Both the position numbers and the translations under genes were made by a program. Shown in pieces: positions 15,895 through 23,868 of a stretch of 39,650 nucleotides of DNA. The notes below the pieces were generated by a model that saw only the letters and a program-made list of their open reading frames with translations, was not told where the DNA came from and did no database searches. This DNA is from SSEF01 sp964398485 (GTDB taxonomy: Bacteria > Patescibacteriota > Minisyncoccia > Moranbacterales > UBA1568): NCBI GenBank assembly GCA_964398485.1, contig CAYNMD010000005.1, forward strand, positions 1 through 39,650, given 5' to 3'. How positions within the stretch are numbered: the stretch's first letter is position 1; each line of letters begins with the position of its first letter.

Positions 15895-17298
15895 ATGGCT
15901 GCCCCTGAAAATCTCATGGAAAAAATTATTTCCCTCGCTAAACGTCGGGGTTTTGTTTACCCATCATCGGAGATTTATGGTGGTTTCGCAGCGGTCTATG
16001 ATTTTGGTCCATATGGAGTAGAGCTTGCCAAAAATATTCGCGAAGCCTGGTGGAAGGCAATGGTCTATGATCATGACAATATCGTCGGGCTCGACAGCGC
16101 TATTTTTATGCATCCAAAGGTGTGGGAGGCTTCGGGGCATGTGGGGGGCTTTTCGGATCCTCTGGCTGAATGTAAAGAGTGTCATACGAGGGTTCGTGTT
16201 GATCATCTCCTCGAGGCAGCTGGTATTTTTGCTGATGAGAAAATGACTGAAGCTGAGATCAATATATTGTTCTCAGAACATGAGAAAGAAGTGAAGTGTC
16301 CCAAGTGTGGGAAGAGTAATTTCACCGAGGCCAAGAATTTCAATCTCCTGGTCCAGTCAAATCTTGGAAATTTTACCGGGGACTGGACAGTAACACCGAC
16401 CTATCTTCGGGGTGAGACGTGCCAGGGAATTTATGTCAATTTCAAAAATGTGCTTGATAGTTCACGAGTGAAAGTTCCCTTCGGTATTGCGCAGATCGGC
16501 AAGGCTTTCCGCAATGAGATCACTGCTCGGCAATTTATTTTTCGCAAACGAGAATTTGAGCAGATGGAGATGCAGTATTTCGTGCATCCGAGTGACGCAG
16601 CAGTAGTGTATGAGGAGTGGCGAAAGAAGCGCTTCAATTACTATACAGAAGCACTTGGACTCAAAGCAGAAAATCTTCGTTGGCATGAACATGAAAATCT
16701 CGTGTTCTATGCCAAGGCAGCCTGGGATATTGAGTATAACTTTCCTTTTGGTTTCAAAGAGCTTGAAGGCGTGCACAATAGGAGTGATTACGACCTCACT
16801 CAGCACAGCAAATTCTCGGGAGCCGATCTTTCGTATACCGATCCCAAGACAAATGAAAAATATATTCCGTGGATTGTGGAGACTTCTGTCGGACTTGAGC
16901 GGACTTTTCTTGCGGTGATGACTGATGCTTACACTGAGGAGACGGTTGGAGAGGGGGATACCCGTATCGTGATGAAATTTCCCAGGCAGCTTGCCCCGGT
17001 ACAAGTCGCGGTCTTTCCGCTCCTCAAGAATAAGCCAGAGCTTGTTGAGAAAGCTCGGGAAGTCTATCAGACTCTCAAGAAAGATTTTCGAGTCGAGTTT
17101 GATGACAATGGCAATGTGGGGAAACGCTATCGCCGTCAGGATGAGATTGGGACACCCTCTTGTGTTACGATTGATTTTGACACGCTTGGTGCAGGGGAGG
17201 ATACATCTCTCATTGGGACGGTGACTGTTCGTGATCGCGATACGATGAAACAGGAACGAGTAAAGATCGAGGATCTCTCGCTGTTTCTGAAACGGTAA
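15895..17298 (+). CDS. glyS: Glycyl-tRNA synthetase, single-chain (alpha2) type
   Basis: The enzyme charges tRNA-Gly. It is a class II synthetase of the homodimeric type found in archaea, eukaryotes and some bacteria. Evidence is the start ENLMEKIISLAKRRGFVYPSSEIYGG, the tRNA-contacting zinc-like insertion CKECH...CPKCGK, motif 2 (FRNEITARQFIFRKREFEQ), motif 3 (SVGLERTFLAV) and a C-terminal anticodon-binding domain ending VKIEDLSLFL. ATG 15895 lies 23 bases after the predicted transcription start; TTG 15883 is a less likely start. It has 467 residues. There is no Shine-Dalgarno site. Confidence 0.96.
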   Translation: MAAPENLMEKIISLAKRRGFVYPSSEIYGGFAAVYDFGPYGVELAKNIREAWWKAMVYDHDNIVGLDSAIFMHPKVWEASGHVGGFSDPLAECKECHTRVRVDHLLEAAGIFADEKMTEAEINILFSEHEKEVKCPKCGKSNFTEAKNFNLLVQSNLGNFTGDWTVTPTYLRGETCQGIYVNFKNVLDSSRVKVPFGIAQIGKAFRNEITARQFIFRKREFEQMEMQYFVHPSDAAVVYEEWRKKRFNYYTEALGLKAENLRWHEHENLVFYAKAAWDIEYNFPFGFKELEGVHNRSDYDLTQHSKFSGADLSYTDPKTNEKYIPWIVETSVGLERTFLAVMTDAYTEETVGEGDTRIVMKFPRQLAPVQVAVFPLLKNKPELVEKAREVYQTLKKDFRVEFDDNGNVGKRYRRQDEIGTPSCVTIDFDTLGAGEDTSLIGTVTVRDRDTMKQERVKIEDLSLFLKR

Positions 17299-17303
17299 GA
17301 CTT

Positions 17304-17606
17304 ATGAATTTCGAAAAAACACCGAGGTCCGAGCAACAGCTAAAACTAGAGAAGCTTCAGGGACTGAATCATAAAGAGAAGCTGACGCTTTTTGAACTAG
17401 CCTTTCGGCTTGGAGTGACTTCAAAAAAAGAAACTACCACCAATTTTTTGACGACACTCCATCCGGATCATCTCACTGGTCTTTATGAAAAATGGCATGA
17501 GTTTTCTATGAGAGTCAGTGATCAAGGGACGGATATAACCAGTTTTTCTGAGGAGGAGATCGAAAGTCTCCTCAATGAAGTCCTGAGTGAAGAATCAATA
17601 AATTAA
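17304..17606 (+). CDS. Hypothetical small acidic helical protein
   Basis: I do not recognise this 100-residue protein. It is predicted to be helical and soluble, with no Cys, no membrane segment, and an acidic C-terminus (FSEEEIESLLNEVLSEES). It lies 5 bases after glyS and 13 bases before the M16 peptidase, and is probably co-transcribed with both. Confidence 0.65.
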   Translation: MNFEKTPRSEQQLKLEKLQGLNHKEKLTLFELAFRLGVTSKKETTTNFLTTLHPDHLTGLYEKWHEFSMRVSDQGTDITSFSEEEIESLLNEVLSEESIN

Positions 17607-17619
17607 TGAATGGATCGAT

Positions 17620-18894
17620 ATGCACTACAAAAAACATACTTTGAAGAATGGATTGCGGATTATTTTGGCCCCCATGGAGGAAAATGAAACGGTAACGGTT
17701 CTCGTTATGACGGGAGTAGGAAGCCGCTACGAGACGCGAGTTGAGAATGGCTTGGCACATTTTCTTGAACATATGTTTTTCAAGGGGACGGAGAAACGGC
17801 CGACAGCTCTCGATATTAGTAAAGAGCTCGATGCTGTCGGAGCCGAGTACAATGCCTATACTGGCAAGGACCGCACCGCCTATTATGCCAAAGTCGAGGC
17901 GCATCACGCCGATATTGCCCTCGATGTGGTGTCGGATATCTTTATGAATGCCAAGATCGAGCAAGAAGAAATCGATCGCGAGCGAGGGGCCATTCTTCAG
18001 GAGATCAATATGTATGAGGACATGCCGATGAGGCATCTCAATGATCTCTGGGAACTCCATCTCTATGGTGATACGCCACTGGGTTGGGAAATTGTTGGGC
18101 CAAAGTCCAACATCAAATCGTTCCAGCGAAGAGACTTCATGAAGTATCTCGCTCGAGGATATGTAGCCGAGAATGTCGTCGTTGGAGTGGCGGGAAAATT
18201 TGATCCCAAGCGGATGAAGAAAATGATCGAAGAACGCTTCTCGCATATTCGCACGGGCAAGAAACCAAGTTTCAAAAAGAATACCGTCAAGCAAAATCAG
18301 CCAGAGGTCTTTGTTCAAGAGAAGAAAACTGACCAAACCCATATGCTGCTTGGGGTGCGGGCTTATGATATGTACCACCCTGACCGGTACGCTCTCTCGG
18401 TACTCGCTACTATTCTCGGCGGGGGGATGTCTTCACGGCTCTTTATGGCGGTTCGTGAGCGTCGTGGTCTTGCGTATTCAGTGCACACGGGGATAGAAAG
18501 TTATCATGAGGCAGGGTATCTCGCGACACAGTGTGGTGTGGAGCATGAGAATCTCGAGGAAACGATTCGCGTTATTCTCGAAGAGTACAGCAAGATTGCG
18601 ATGGAAAAAGTAGATGCAGCAGAACTCAAGAAGGCCAAAGAATATATTAAAGGGAAAATGGCTATGGGACTCGAGGGATCGGATGATGTGGTGGAATATC
18701 TTGTCACCCAAGAAACGATTCGTGGTGAAATTGTTCTTCCCAAAGAGAAAGCGAAACTTATCGACAAAGTAACTGCCGACGATGTACTTCGTGTGGCCAA
18801 AGATATTTTCCAGAATAAGAAACTCAACCTCGCTGTTATTGGGCCACATCCGGACAAAAAGAAACTCGTTCCGTTGGTGAGATTTAAAGTCTAG
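17620..18894 (+). CDS. M16 family zinc metallopeptidase
   Basis: The inverted zinc motif HxxEH is visible as HFLEH (H47, E50, H51), with the third ligand in the downstream helix RGAILQEINMYED. The second M16 domain contains the GGGMSSRLFMAVRERRGLAYSV signature (19-residue core after GG), which matches processing-peptidase-like proteins. It has 424 residues, the usual length of a bacterial single-chain M16B (PqqL/YmxG-like) enzyme. There is no signal peptide, so it is predicted to be cytoplasmic. rsmI follows after 2 bases. Confidence 0.93.
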   Translation: MHYKKHTLKNGLRIILAPMEENETVTVLVMTGVGSRYETRVENGLAHFLEHMFFKGTEKRPTALDISKELDAVGAEYNAYTGKDRTAYYAKVEAHHADIALDVVSDIFMNAKIEQEEIDRERGAILQEINMYEDMPMRHLNDLWELHLYGDTPLGWEIVGPKSNIKSFQRRDFMKYLARGYVAENVVVGVAGKFDPKRMKKMIEERFSHIRTGKKPSFKKNTVKQNQPEVFVQEKKTDQTHMLLGVRAYDMYHPDRYALSVLATILGGGMSSRLFMAVRERRGLAYSVHTGIESYHEAGYLATQCGVEHENLEETIRVILEEYSKIAMEKVDAAELKKAKEYIKGKMAMGLEGSDDVVEYLVTQETIRGEIVLPKEKAKLIDKVTADDVLRVAKDIFQNKKLNLAVIGPHPDKKKLVPLVRFKV

Positions 18895-18896
18895 AT

Positions 18897-19565
18897 ATGC
18901 CCGGGATACTCTATATTGTCGCAACGCCAATTGGCAATCTCGGAGATATGACCGTGCGCGCTTTGGAGGTGCTGAAGCAGGTAGACCTCGTACTTTCTGA
19001 GGATACTCGGGTGACCAAGAAGCTTCTTTCTCATTACGAGATCGCTACGCCCACACTCTCTTGTCACGAACATACAGAGAGGGGAAAGCTTGCTCAAATC
19101 ATTGAACGCTTGAAGGCTGGCGAGTCGATGGCACTCGTGACTGATGCTGGGACTCCGGGACTTTCTGACCCTGGCAATGTCCTGGTTTCATTAGCGCTGA
19201 CATCTGATATTATCGTCGTTCCGGTACCTGGAGTGTCGGCGCTAGCGACGATGGTATCTATTGCTGGTATTGATATGCGGGAGTTTTCTTTTCTTGGTTT
19301 TCCGCCACACAAAAAAGGCCGAGAAACATTTTTCAAACGAGTGGCAGAAAGCGATATTCCCACGGTGTACTATGAATCGCCTCACCGAGTAATCAAAAAT
19401 TTGGAACTCTTGAAAACTTTCGCACCAGAGAAAAAAATAATTCTTGGTCGCGAACTCACCAAGATGTTTGAGGAAGTAGTACGGGGGAATGTTGAAACAG
19501 TTGCTACTTATCTTGCCTCTGATCCCAATAAAACCAAGGGAGAATTTGTGATCATTGCCTATTAA
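18897..19565 (+). CDS. rsmI: 16S rRNA 2'-O-ribose C1402 methyltransferase, short form
   Basis: RsmI methylates C1402 of 16S rRNA. The tetrapyrrole-methylase-type fold is clear: LYIVATPIGNLGDMTVRAL, LSEDTR, LVTDAGTPGLSDPG, VPGVSALATM, FLGFPPHKKGR, YESPHRV and LGRELTKMFEEVVRG. It has 222 residues, while common RsmI proteins have about 280; the C-terminal helical domain is absent. The ATG lies 2 bases after the M16 peptidase stop. Confidence 0.94.
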   Translation: MPGILYIVATPIGNLGDMTVRALEVLKQVDLVLSEDTRVTKKLLSHYEIATPTLSCHEHTERGKLAQIIERLKAGESMALVTDAGTPGLSDPGNVLVSLALTSDIIVVPVPGVSALATMVSIAGIDMREFSFLGFPPHKKGRETFFKRVAESDIPTVYYESPHRVIKNLELLKTFAPEKKIILGRELTKMFEEVVRGNVETVATYLASDPNKTKGEFVIIAY

Positions 19566-19574
19566 AAAGTTTTT

Positions 19575-19604
19575 GAGCCCGGCGCTACGAGAAGCGTCGG
19601 GCTC
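19575..19604. terminator. Strong GC-rich hairpin between convergent rsmI and minus-strand gene
   Basis: Twelve pairs (GAGCCCGGCGCT with AGCGTCGGGCTC, one G-T) close a 6-base loop. No T-tract follows on the plus strand. On the minus strand AAAAACTTTTT follows, so it is more likely the terminator of the 19615-19983 gene and a 3' boundary for rsmI. Confidence 0.65.
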
Positions 19605-19614
19605 GGATTGAGGG

Positions 19615-19983
19615 CTACTTGTTGAAGAGCCAGTTGGCCCAGTGGGCACTGGCGAAGGTGCATTCATTGCGGAGTGCACATTCTGTCGATGCAAACGTGT
19701 AGGCCATCAGGAGGAGCCCGATGGCAAGAAGCCAGAAAGCGACTGTTTCCAGTATGCGCTTGGAGCGCTCGCTGGTGAGTTGCCACCAGATCTGATGGCT
19801 AATCGTCTTGACTTGCCGGAACAACTTCCCCACTTGTGGGGAGCGTCGCCAGCTGGGGCCAAGGAGATAGGCTACCAATGCGATAGCCCAAGCAAAGAGC
19901 TGAGCCATCGCCATGATGAACGAGTACAACACCTGCTCGACAGCGTCGAGTTCCTCGTCGATCATGTGGGGAGTATGATCCAT
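19615..19983 (-). CDS. Small membrane protein, two or three helices
   Basis: I recognise no family for this 122-residue protein. Hydrophobic segments are about residues 20-42 (VLYSFIMAMAQLFAWAIAL, extending to VAYLLG) and about 79-100 (ETVAFWLLAIGLLLMAYTF), with a basic linker between them (RRSPQVGKLFRQVKTIS). The C-terminal part holds two Cys (STECALRNECTF), perhaps outside the cell. ATG 19983 was chosen because GGAG lies about 8 bases upstream and a strong minus-strand promoter reads into it. It is a single-gene unit with its own promoter and hairpin. Confidence 0.7.
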   Translation of the reverse strand: MDHTPHMIDEELDAVEQVLYSFIMAMAQLFAWAIALVAYLLGPSWRRSPQVGKLFRQVKTISHQIWWQLTSERSKRILETVAFWLLAIGLLLMAYTFASTECALRNECTFASAHWANWLFNK

Positions 19984-20038
19984 TGCTGATCTCCGTAGTT
20001 GTAGGGGAACTATAAACGGCACGATTACCGTTCACAAC

Positions 20039-20067
20039 ATTATACACCAAAAAAGTATCAAAGTCAA
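20039..20067 (-). promoter_or_regulatory. Minus-strand promoter of the 19615-19983 gene
   Basis: On the minus strand, TTGACT (plus coordinates 20062-20067) and a perfect TATAAT (20039-20044) are separated by 17 bases. This is one of the strongest promoters in the window. It gives a leader of about 50 bases with a possible AACGG/CCGTT hairpin before the Shine-Dalgarno site. Confidence 0.85.
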
Positions 20068-20071
20068 CTCA

Positions 20072-20100
20072 TTCTCAGGAGCGAAAAAAGGTGCTAGAGT
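20072..20100 (+). promoter_or_regulatory. Possible promoter of metG
   Basis: TTCTCA (20072-20077) and TAGAGT (20095-20100) are 17 bases apart; each matches four consensus bases. The same CTAGAGT -10 form occurs before leuS. A TTGGCT/AGCCAA hairpin (20100-20117) lies in the leader. Confidence 0.35.
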
Positions 20101-20141
20101 TGGCTCATATAAGCCAAAAATTGGCAAAAAATTCTTTGAAT

Positions 20142-21578
20142 ATGTCAGAAAAAGCTTCAAATAAGCCATTTTTTATTACCACGGCCATTGATTATGTCAA
20201 TGCAGCACCACATGTTGGGCACGCGGTGGAAAAAGTTTTGACAGATGTGGTGGCGCGCTATCATCGCCTTGCTGGTGACGAGACGTATTTTCTGACTGGT
20301 TCTGATGAAAATAGTCTCAAGAATGTACAGGCAGCCGAAAAAGCTGGCCGACCAACGGAAGAATTTGTAGCCGAAAATGCCGAAGCGTTTAAGGCACTTG
20401 CTCATTCACTTGATCTCTCGTTCGATGAGTTTATTCGTACCACGGAGAAGCGGCATTTTGCTGGAGCGCAAAAAATGTGGAGTGCCTTCAAATCAGTAGA
20501 TCTCTACAAAAAAGCCTATAAGGGTCTCTACTGTGTTGGTTGTGAAGAATTCAAACTTGAGAAAGATCTCGTAGGGGGAAAGTGTCCTGATCATCAGAAA
20601 GAACCGGAAGTGGTGGAGGAAGAAAACTGGTTTTTCAAACTGTCCAATTATCAGGACCAACTTTTGCAGTTGATTGAAAGTGACAAGCTCAAAATCTATC
20701 CTGATTATCGCAAGAATGAAGTGGTGTCATTTATCAAAATGGGACTAGAGGATTTCTCTATCTCTCGTTCGGTAGCGAGGGCGAGGAATTGGGGGGTGCC
20801 GGTACCAGGTGATGAGACACAGATTATGTATGTGTGGGTGGATGCTCTCTCCAACTACATTACCGCTCTCGACTATGCCGAGGGTGGTGAACTTTATCAG
20901 AAGTTTTGGATGGGCGACTCTGAGCGGGTGCACGTGATTGGGAAGGGGATTCTCCGTTTCCACGCTATCTATTGGCCAGCCATGCTCCTTTCGGCTGGAC
21001 TACCACTCCCGACCACTATCTATGCTCACGAGTATCTCACCATCAACGGACAGAAAATGTCAAAGTCTTTGGGAAATGTCATTTACCCGAGTGAGCTCGT
21101 TGAAAAATTTGGCATCGATGGGACGCGCTATCTCCTCCTGACCGCTTTGCCGTATTCGAAAGACGGGGATTTGTCGTGGGAAAAAATGACGGAGAAGTAT
21201 AATGCAGATCTAGCTAATGGTTTGGGGAATTTGGTTTCGCGGGTGATGAAGCTTTCAGAAAAACTAGAAGACAAAACAATCGAAGTTGACCTGGTTGATA
21301 GTTTTCAAAAACAACTAATGACCGAGTTTAAAATTGCAGATGTATTGGTGGGGATATGGTCTCAAGTTGCCATTGCTAACAAAGAGATTGATGAGAAGAA
21401 ACCATGGGAATTAGTAAAGACAAATCCTGATGCATTTGGCGAAGTAATGCAAAGTTTACTTTTTCGATTGAGGTGTATTGCTCATGATCTCCAACCCTTT
21501 CTCCCATCAACAGCAGAAAAAATTGAAGTAGCTCTCAAAACGGGCACAGTGGAACCACTCTTTCAGCGGATAAAATAA
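20142..21578 (+). CDS. metG: Methionyl-tRNA synthetase
   Basis: MetRS charges initiator and elongator tRNA-Met. The HIGH motif is HVGH (24-27) in NAAPHVGHA, and KMSKS is at 305-309 followed by LGN. A single zinc-knuckle-like insertion is present (CVGCEEF, then CPDH). ATG 20142 gives 478 residues and the expected start (KPFFITTAIDYVN); the upstream TTG codons are in the leader. There is no C-terminal tRNA-binding (Trbp) domain, as in short MetRS forms. The anticodon-domain part, about 21200-21480, is richer in A and T than the catalytic part. Confidence 0.95.
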   Translation: MSEKASNKPFFITTAIDYVNAAPHVGHAVEKVLTDVVARYHRLAGDETYFLTGSDENSLKNVQAAEKAGRPTEEFVAENAEAFKALAHSLDLSFDEFIRTTEKRHFAGAQKMWSAFKSVDLYKKAYKGLYCVGCEEFKLEKDLVGGKCPDHQKEPEVVEEENWFFKLSNYQDQLLQLIESDKLKIYPDYRKNEVVSFIKMGLEDFSISRSVARARNWGVPVPGDETQIMYVWVDALSNYITALDYAEGGELYQKFWMGDSERVHVIGKGILRFHAIYWPAMLLSAGLPLPTTIYAHEYLTINGQKMSKSLGNVIYPSELVEKFGIDGTRYLLLTALPYSKDGDLSWEKMTEKYNADLANGLGNLVSRVMKLSEKLEDKTIEVDLVDSFQKQLMTEFKIADVLVGIWSQVAIANKEIDEKKPWELVKTNPDAFGEVMQSLLFRLRCIAHDLQPFLPSTAEKIEVALKTGTVEPLFQRIK

Positions 21579-21582
21579 TTGA

Positions 21583-21609
21583 CGGCGGGCCGGAGTTTCC
21601 GGACCGCCG
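21583..21609. terminator. GC-rich hairpin between convergent metG and minus-strand small genes
   Basis: CGGCGG (21583-21588) pairs with CCGCCG (21604-21609), and CCGGA (21590-21594) with TCCGG (21598-21602), with one G/A mismatch between them. The minus-strand flank (TCAATTATTTTAT) is moderately T-rich, so it probably ends the minus-strand unit. Confidence 0.6.
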
Positions 21610-21616
21610 AGCGTGG

Positions 21617-21733
21617 TCACCGAGGAATGCTGGCTAGTCCCTCACCAAGTCCGATTGGCCCCATGAGAAGGCAGAAGAGGACGAAGGCGAGGAGGGTGAC
21701 AACAATCCAGGTGGAGGGGAGATGTTTGCCCAT
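21617..21733 (-). CDS. 38-residue single-helix membrane protein
   Basis: The reading starting at 21733 gives MGKHLPSTWIV... with a hydrophobic stretch TLLAFVLFCLLMGPIGLG and the end LASIPR. GGAG lies five bases upstream and is part of the previous gene's stop region (TAGGAG). It is second of two tandem tiny membrane genes. No family was recognised. Confidence 0.6.
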   Translation of the reverse strand: MGKHLPSTWIVVTLLAFVLFCLLMGPIGLGEGLASIPR

Positions 21734-21741
21734 GGAAACTC

Positions 21742-21858
21742 CTATTGATGTCGAAAGATGGCGAAACAGAGTCCAAAAAGAACGAGCGCAAGTGGAATAC
21801 CAGCAGCAATCAAGATAATCTTGCGCATTTCTCGCCAATCCCCAGAAGTTTTTTTCAT
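21742..21858 (-). CDS. 38-residue single-helix membrane protein
   Basis: Translation from the minus-strand ATG at 21858 gives MKKTSGDWREMRKIILIAAG, continuing IPLALVLFGLCFAIFRHQ and ending at TAG. It has a basic N-terminus followed by one membrane helix of about 20 residues. AGGAG lies five to nine bases upstream of the start. Its stop overlaps the Shine-Dalgarno site of the downstream tiny gene, so the two are likely translationally coupled. Confidence 0.65.
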   Translation of the reverse strand: MKKTSGDWREMRKIILIAAGIPLALVLFGLCFAIFRHQ

Positions 21859-21918
21859 GTGTTCTCCTAGAGGTCACGATATTTTTAGGCTAACAGCCAA
21901 AGAAAAAAAGAGCAATTT

Positions 21919-21927
21919 TGTTATACT
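21919..21927 (+). promoter_or_regulatory. Extended -10 promoter of the tatD gene
   Basis: TGT followed by TATACT (21922-21927). The predicted start near 21934 leaves a leader of about 8 bases before ATG 21942, with GAGG inside it. Confidence 0.6.
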
Positions 21928-21941
21928 GACATCGAGGAATT

Positions 21942-22802
21942 ATGCAAGATATTCATACTCATCTCTACTGGCACACATATGATAGCGATCGCGACGCGGT
22001 GGTTGCTCGTGCCCGAGCAGCTGGTGTCGAGAATATGTTTGTGATTGGCTGTACGGTGGAAGAGAGTCGGCAAGCAGTAATGCTGACTGAACAGTACGAG
22101 TGTGTGTATGCGAGCGTTGGTATTCATCCGCAGGAGTTTGCTACTGAGAGATCGGTACATGAGCTCGGCCACTCAATTGATGCTTTGAGAGAATTGGCTG
22201 CCAAGAAAAAGGTTATTGCTATCGGTGAGTGTGGGCTGGAATACTTCGCTCATGACAAAACTAAACCAATTACCGATGAACAAAAAGCGTGGCAGCGAGC
22301 CGGATTTCTCGCTCAAATGAGGTTGGCTGTCGAACTGGGATTGCCGCTTATTGTACATGCCCGAGGAGAGATAGGCGAAAGTCAGGTATACGAGGATATG
22401 TACGAAATATTGGAGAAGGAGAGTGGAGAGCTAAGAGCGGTCATTCTTCACTGCTATATGGGTGACACTGAGGTAACGAGAAAATTACTTACTCTTCCAA
22501 AGGTGTATTTTTCTTTTACGGGAAATATTACCTACCCAGTGAAGAAAACGGTATTGGGTACCAAGGATGATTTGACCGAAACCGTAAAACTCATTCCGTT
22601 GGAGCGAATTTTTACTGAAACTGACTGTCCTTTTCTTGCTCCACAATCCAAGCGAGGAGAACGGAATGAGCCGAGCTTTGTCCTGTGGGTAGTCGAGGCC
22701 ATTGCTTATCTTCAGGGGGTAGACAAAGGGTTAGTGCAGGATGCAGTAGATCGTAATGTAGAAAGTGTTTTTGGCAGGTTTGATACCCCTGAAGAGTCCT
22801 GA
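21942..22802 (+). CDS. TatD family metal-dependent hydrolase/DNase
   Basis: TatD proteins are TIM-barrel amidohydrolase-like nucleases with two metal ions. Signatures are DIHTHL at residues 3-8, GIHPQEF, GECGLEYF, IVHARGE, LHCYMGD and ETDCPFLAP. It has 286 residues, slightly longer than the usual 260. The role is likely DNA or 3'-end nucleic-acid processing. It is probably monocistronic, with its own promoter and a divergent minus-strand unit upstream. Confidence 0.93.
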   Translation: MQDIHTHLYWHTYDSDRDAVVARARAAGVENMFVIGCTVEESRQAVMLTEQYECVYASVGIHPQEFATERSVHELGHSIDALRELAAKKKVIAIGECGLEYFAHDKTKPITDEQKAWQRAGFLAQMRLAVELGLPLIVHARGEIGESQVYEDMYEILEKESGELRAVILHCYMGDTEVTRKLLTLPKVYFSFTGNITYPVKKTVLGTKDDLTETVKLIPLERIFTETDCPFLAPQSKRGERNEPSFVLWVVEAIAYLQGVDKGLVQDAVDRNVESVFGRFDTPEES

Positions 22803-22807
22803 GCTCG

Positions 22808-22816
22808 TGGTATACT
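22808..22816 (+). promoter_or_regulatory. Extended -10 promoter
   Basis: TGG followed by TATACT (22811-22816), the same TGGTATACT string as at 37280-37288. The predicted start near 22823 lies 30 bases before ATG 22853. No good -35 is visible. Confidence 0.6.
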
Positions 22817-22852
22817 ATCAGAAAGAAAAATAATTTTTGACAGATTCCCTTT

Positions 22853-23857
22853 ATGGGTCTCATGGATAGAATTTTTGGCCGATCTCTATCAACTGAGAAA
22901 CCGAAGCCAAATACAGAAGAACAAGCTGCTTTTGAGGAAACGCAGGCTCTTATTCGGCGAGTGAGTGGAACTGATGATCAGCCATCCACACTGCCCCCAC
23001 AAGAAGAGAGAGTCTCTCCTTTTGCTGATTCTTCAAAAGTGCGACCTCAGGGTGATGTTCGGGTCAATACCCCGGTGAGTACAGTGGGGATAGGGGAACA
23101 CAAGATTAATACAGAGACTCTCGAAAAGAATCTCCAACATCCAGTTTTTGAGGATCCTCTTTTACCGCAAGTTGCCCATGCTCCAAGTGATGACCCGAGT
23201 CGGTATGGGTCCGGATTCGTCCCTGCTCCTAAAACAAGTTATACTGCTTCCCCGATAAGTGAACGAGGACTTGATGATTTACGTACGAATCCTCGATCTT
23301 TGGAAGTGACTCTCCAGGACCCGGGGCTTTCTTCAGATGTTGTATTGGGAAGTGATGACTACGCAAAAAGACGTTCAGCAGCACGTTTAGCTCCCAAGCC
23401 AAACGCAGCGCCTGGTATCACTACCGAATCGCTGCGAGCGCTTGAGGGGGTGACGATTGAAGATCCTGATGAAAAAGCTGAACGTGACAAGAAGTGGAGG
23501 GGTGCTGTTATAGCTTCACGTGGTGGTGGGGTTAATGAGATATTCAATGGTCGGCCACCAGCTATGCCGTCTGAGGATGCTCTTTGGGAGGCGGCTCGCC
23601 AGGCTGCTCAGCGCGCTGATGAGTGGGTAGCTCAGCAGCGAGCTCTAGCTCTTACCTCAAAGCGAGAATTTTTGCCGGTTGCTCAAGAGAAACGAGCTGA
23701 GTTCGAGAGGCTTAGGAATGAGATGCTACTCAAGATTACAGAGTTAAAAGCAAAAATAGAGATTGAAGAGGATAATGATACGCGCGACCTGATGCAGGAG
23801 GTATTGGAGCGAAGTATTATAAGGTACCTGAAGTTCTTTTTGGGATCTGATAAATAA
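22853..23857 (+). CDS. Hypothetical protein, long disordered N-terminus and C-terminal coiled coil
   Basis: I do not recognise this 334-residue protein. Residues about 1-200 are rich in Pro, Ser, Asp and Glu and look disordered. Short motifs repeat there: NTETLEKNLQHPVFEDP, NPRSLEVTLQDPGLSSD and TTESLRALEGVTIEDPD share a (T/S)LExxLxxP-like pattern about 55-70 residues apart. The C-terminus is helical (KREFLPVAQEKRAEFERLRN onward) with heptad character. There is no signal peptide or membrane helix. It begins a three-gene cluster with 23869-24321 and 24346-24759. Confidence 0.7.
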   Translation: MGLMDRIFGRSLSTEKPKPNTEEQAAFEETQALIRRVSGTDDQPSTLPPQEERVSPFADSSKVRPQGDVRVNTPVSTVGIGEHKINTETLEKNLQHPVFEDPLLPQVAHAPSDDPSRYGSGFVPAPKTSYTASPISERGLDDLRTNPRSLEVTLQDPGLSSDVVLGSDDYAKRRSAARLAPKPNAAPGITTESLRALEGVTIEDPDEKAERDKKWRGAVIASRGGGVNEIFNGRPPAMPSEDALWEAARQAAQRADEWVAQQRALALTSKREFLPVAQEKRAEFERLRNEMLLKITELKAKIEIEEDNDTRDLMQEVLERSIIRYLKFFLGSDK

Positions 23858-23868
23858 CATATAGAATT

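Noticed and set aside
17572..18378. 268-codon minus-strand frame
   Set aside because: It is fully antisense to the M16 peptidase, whose motifs are unmistakable.
19642..19989. 115-codon plus-strand frame opposite the small membrane gene
   Set aside because: The minus strand has a near-consensus promoter, SD site and hydrophobic helices; the plus strand has none.
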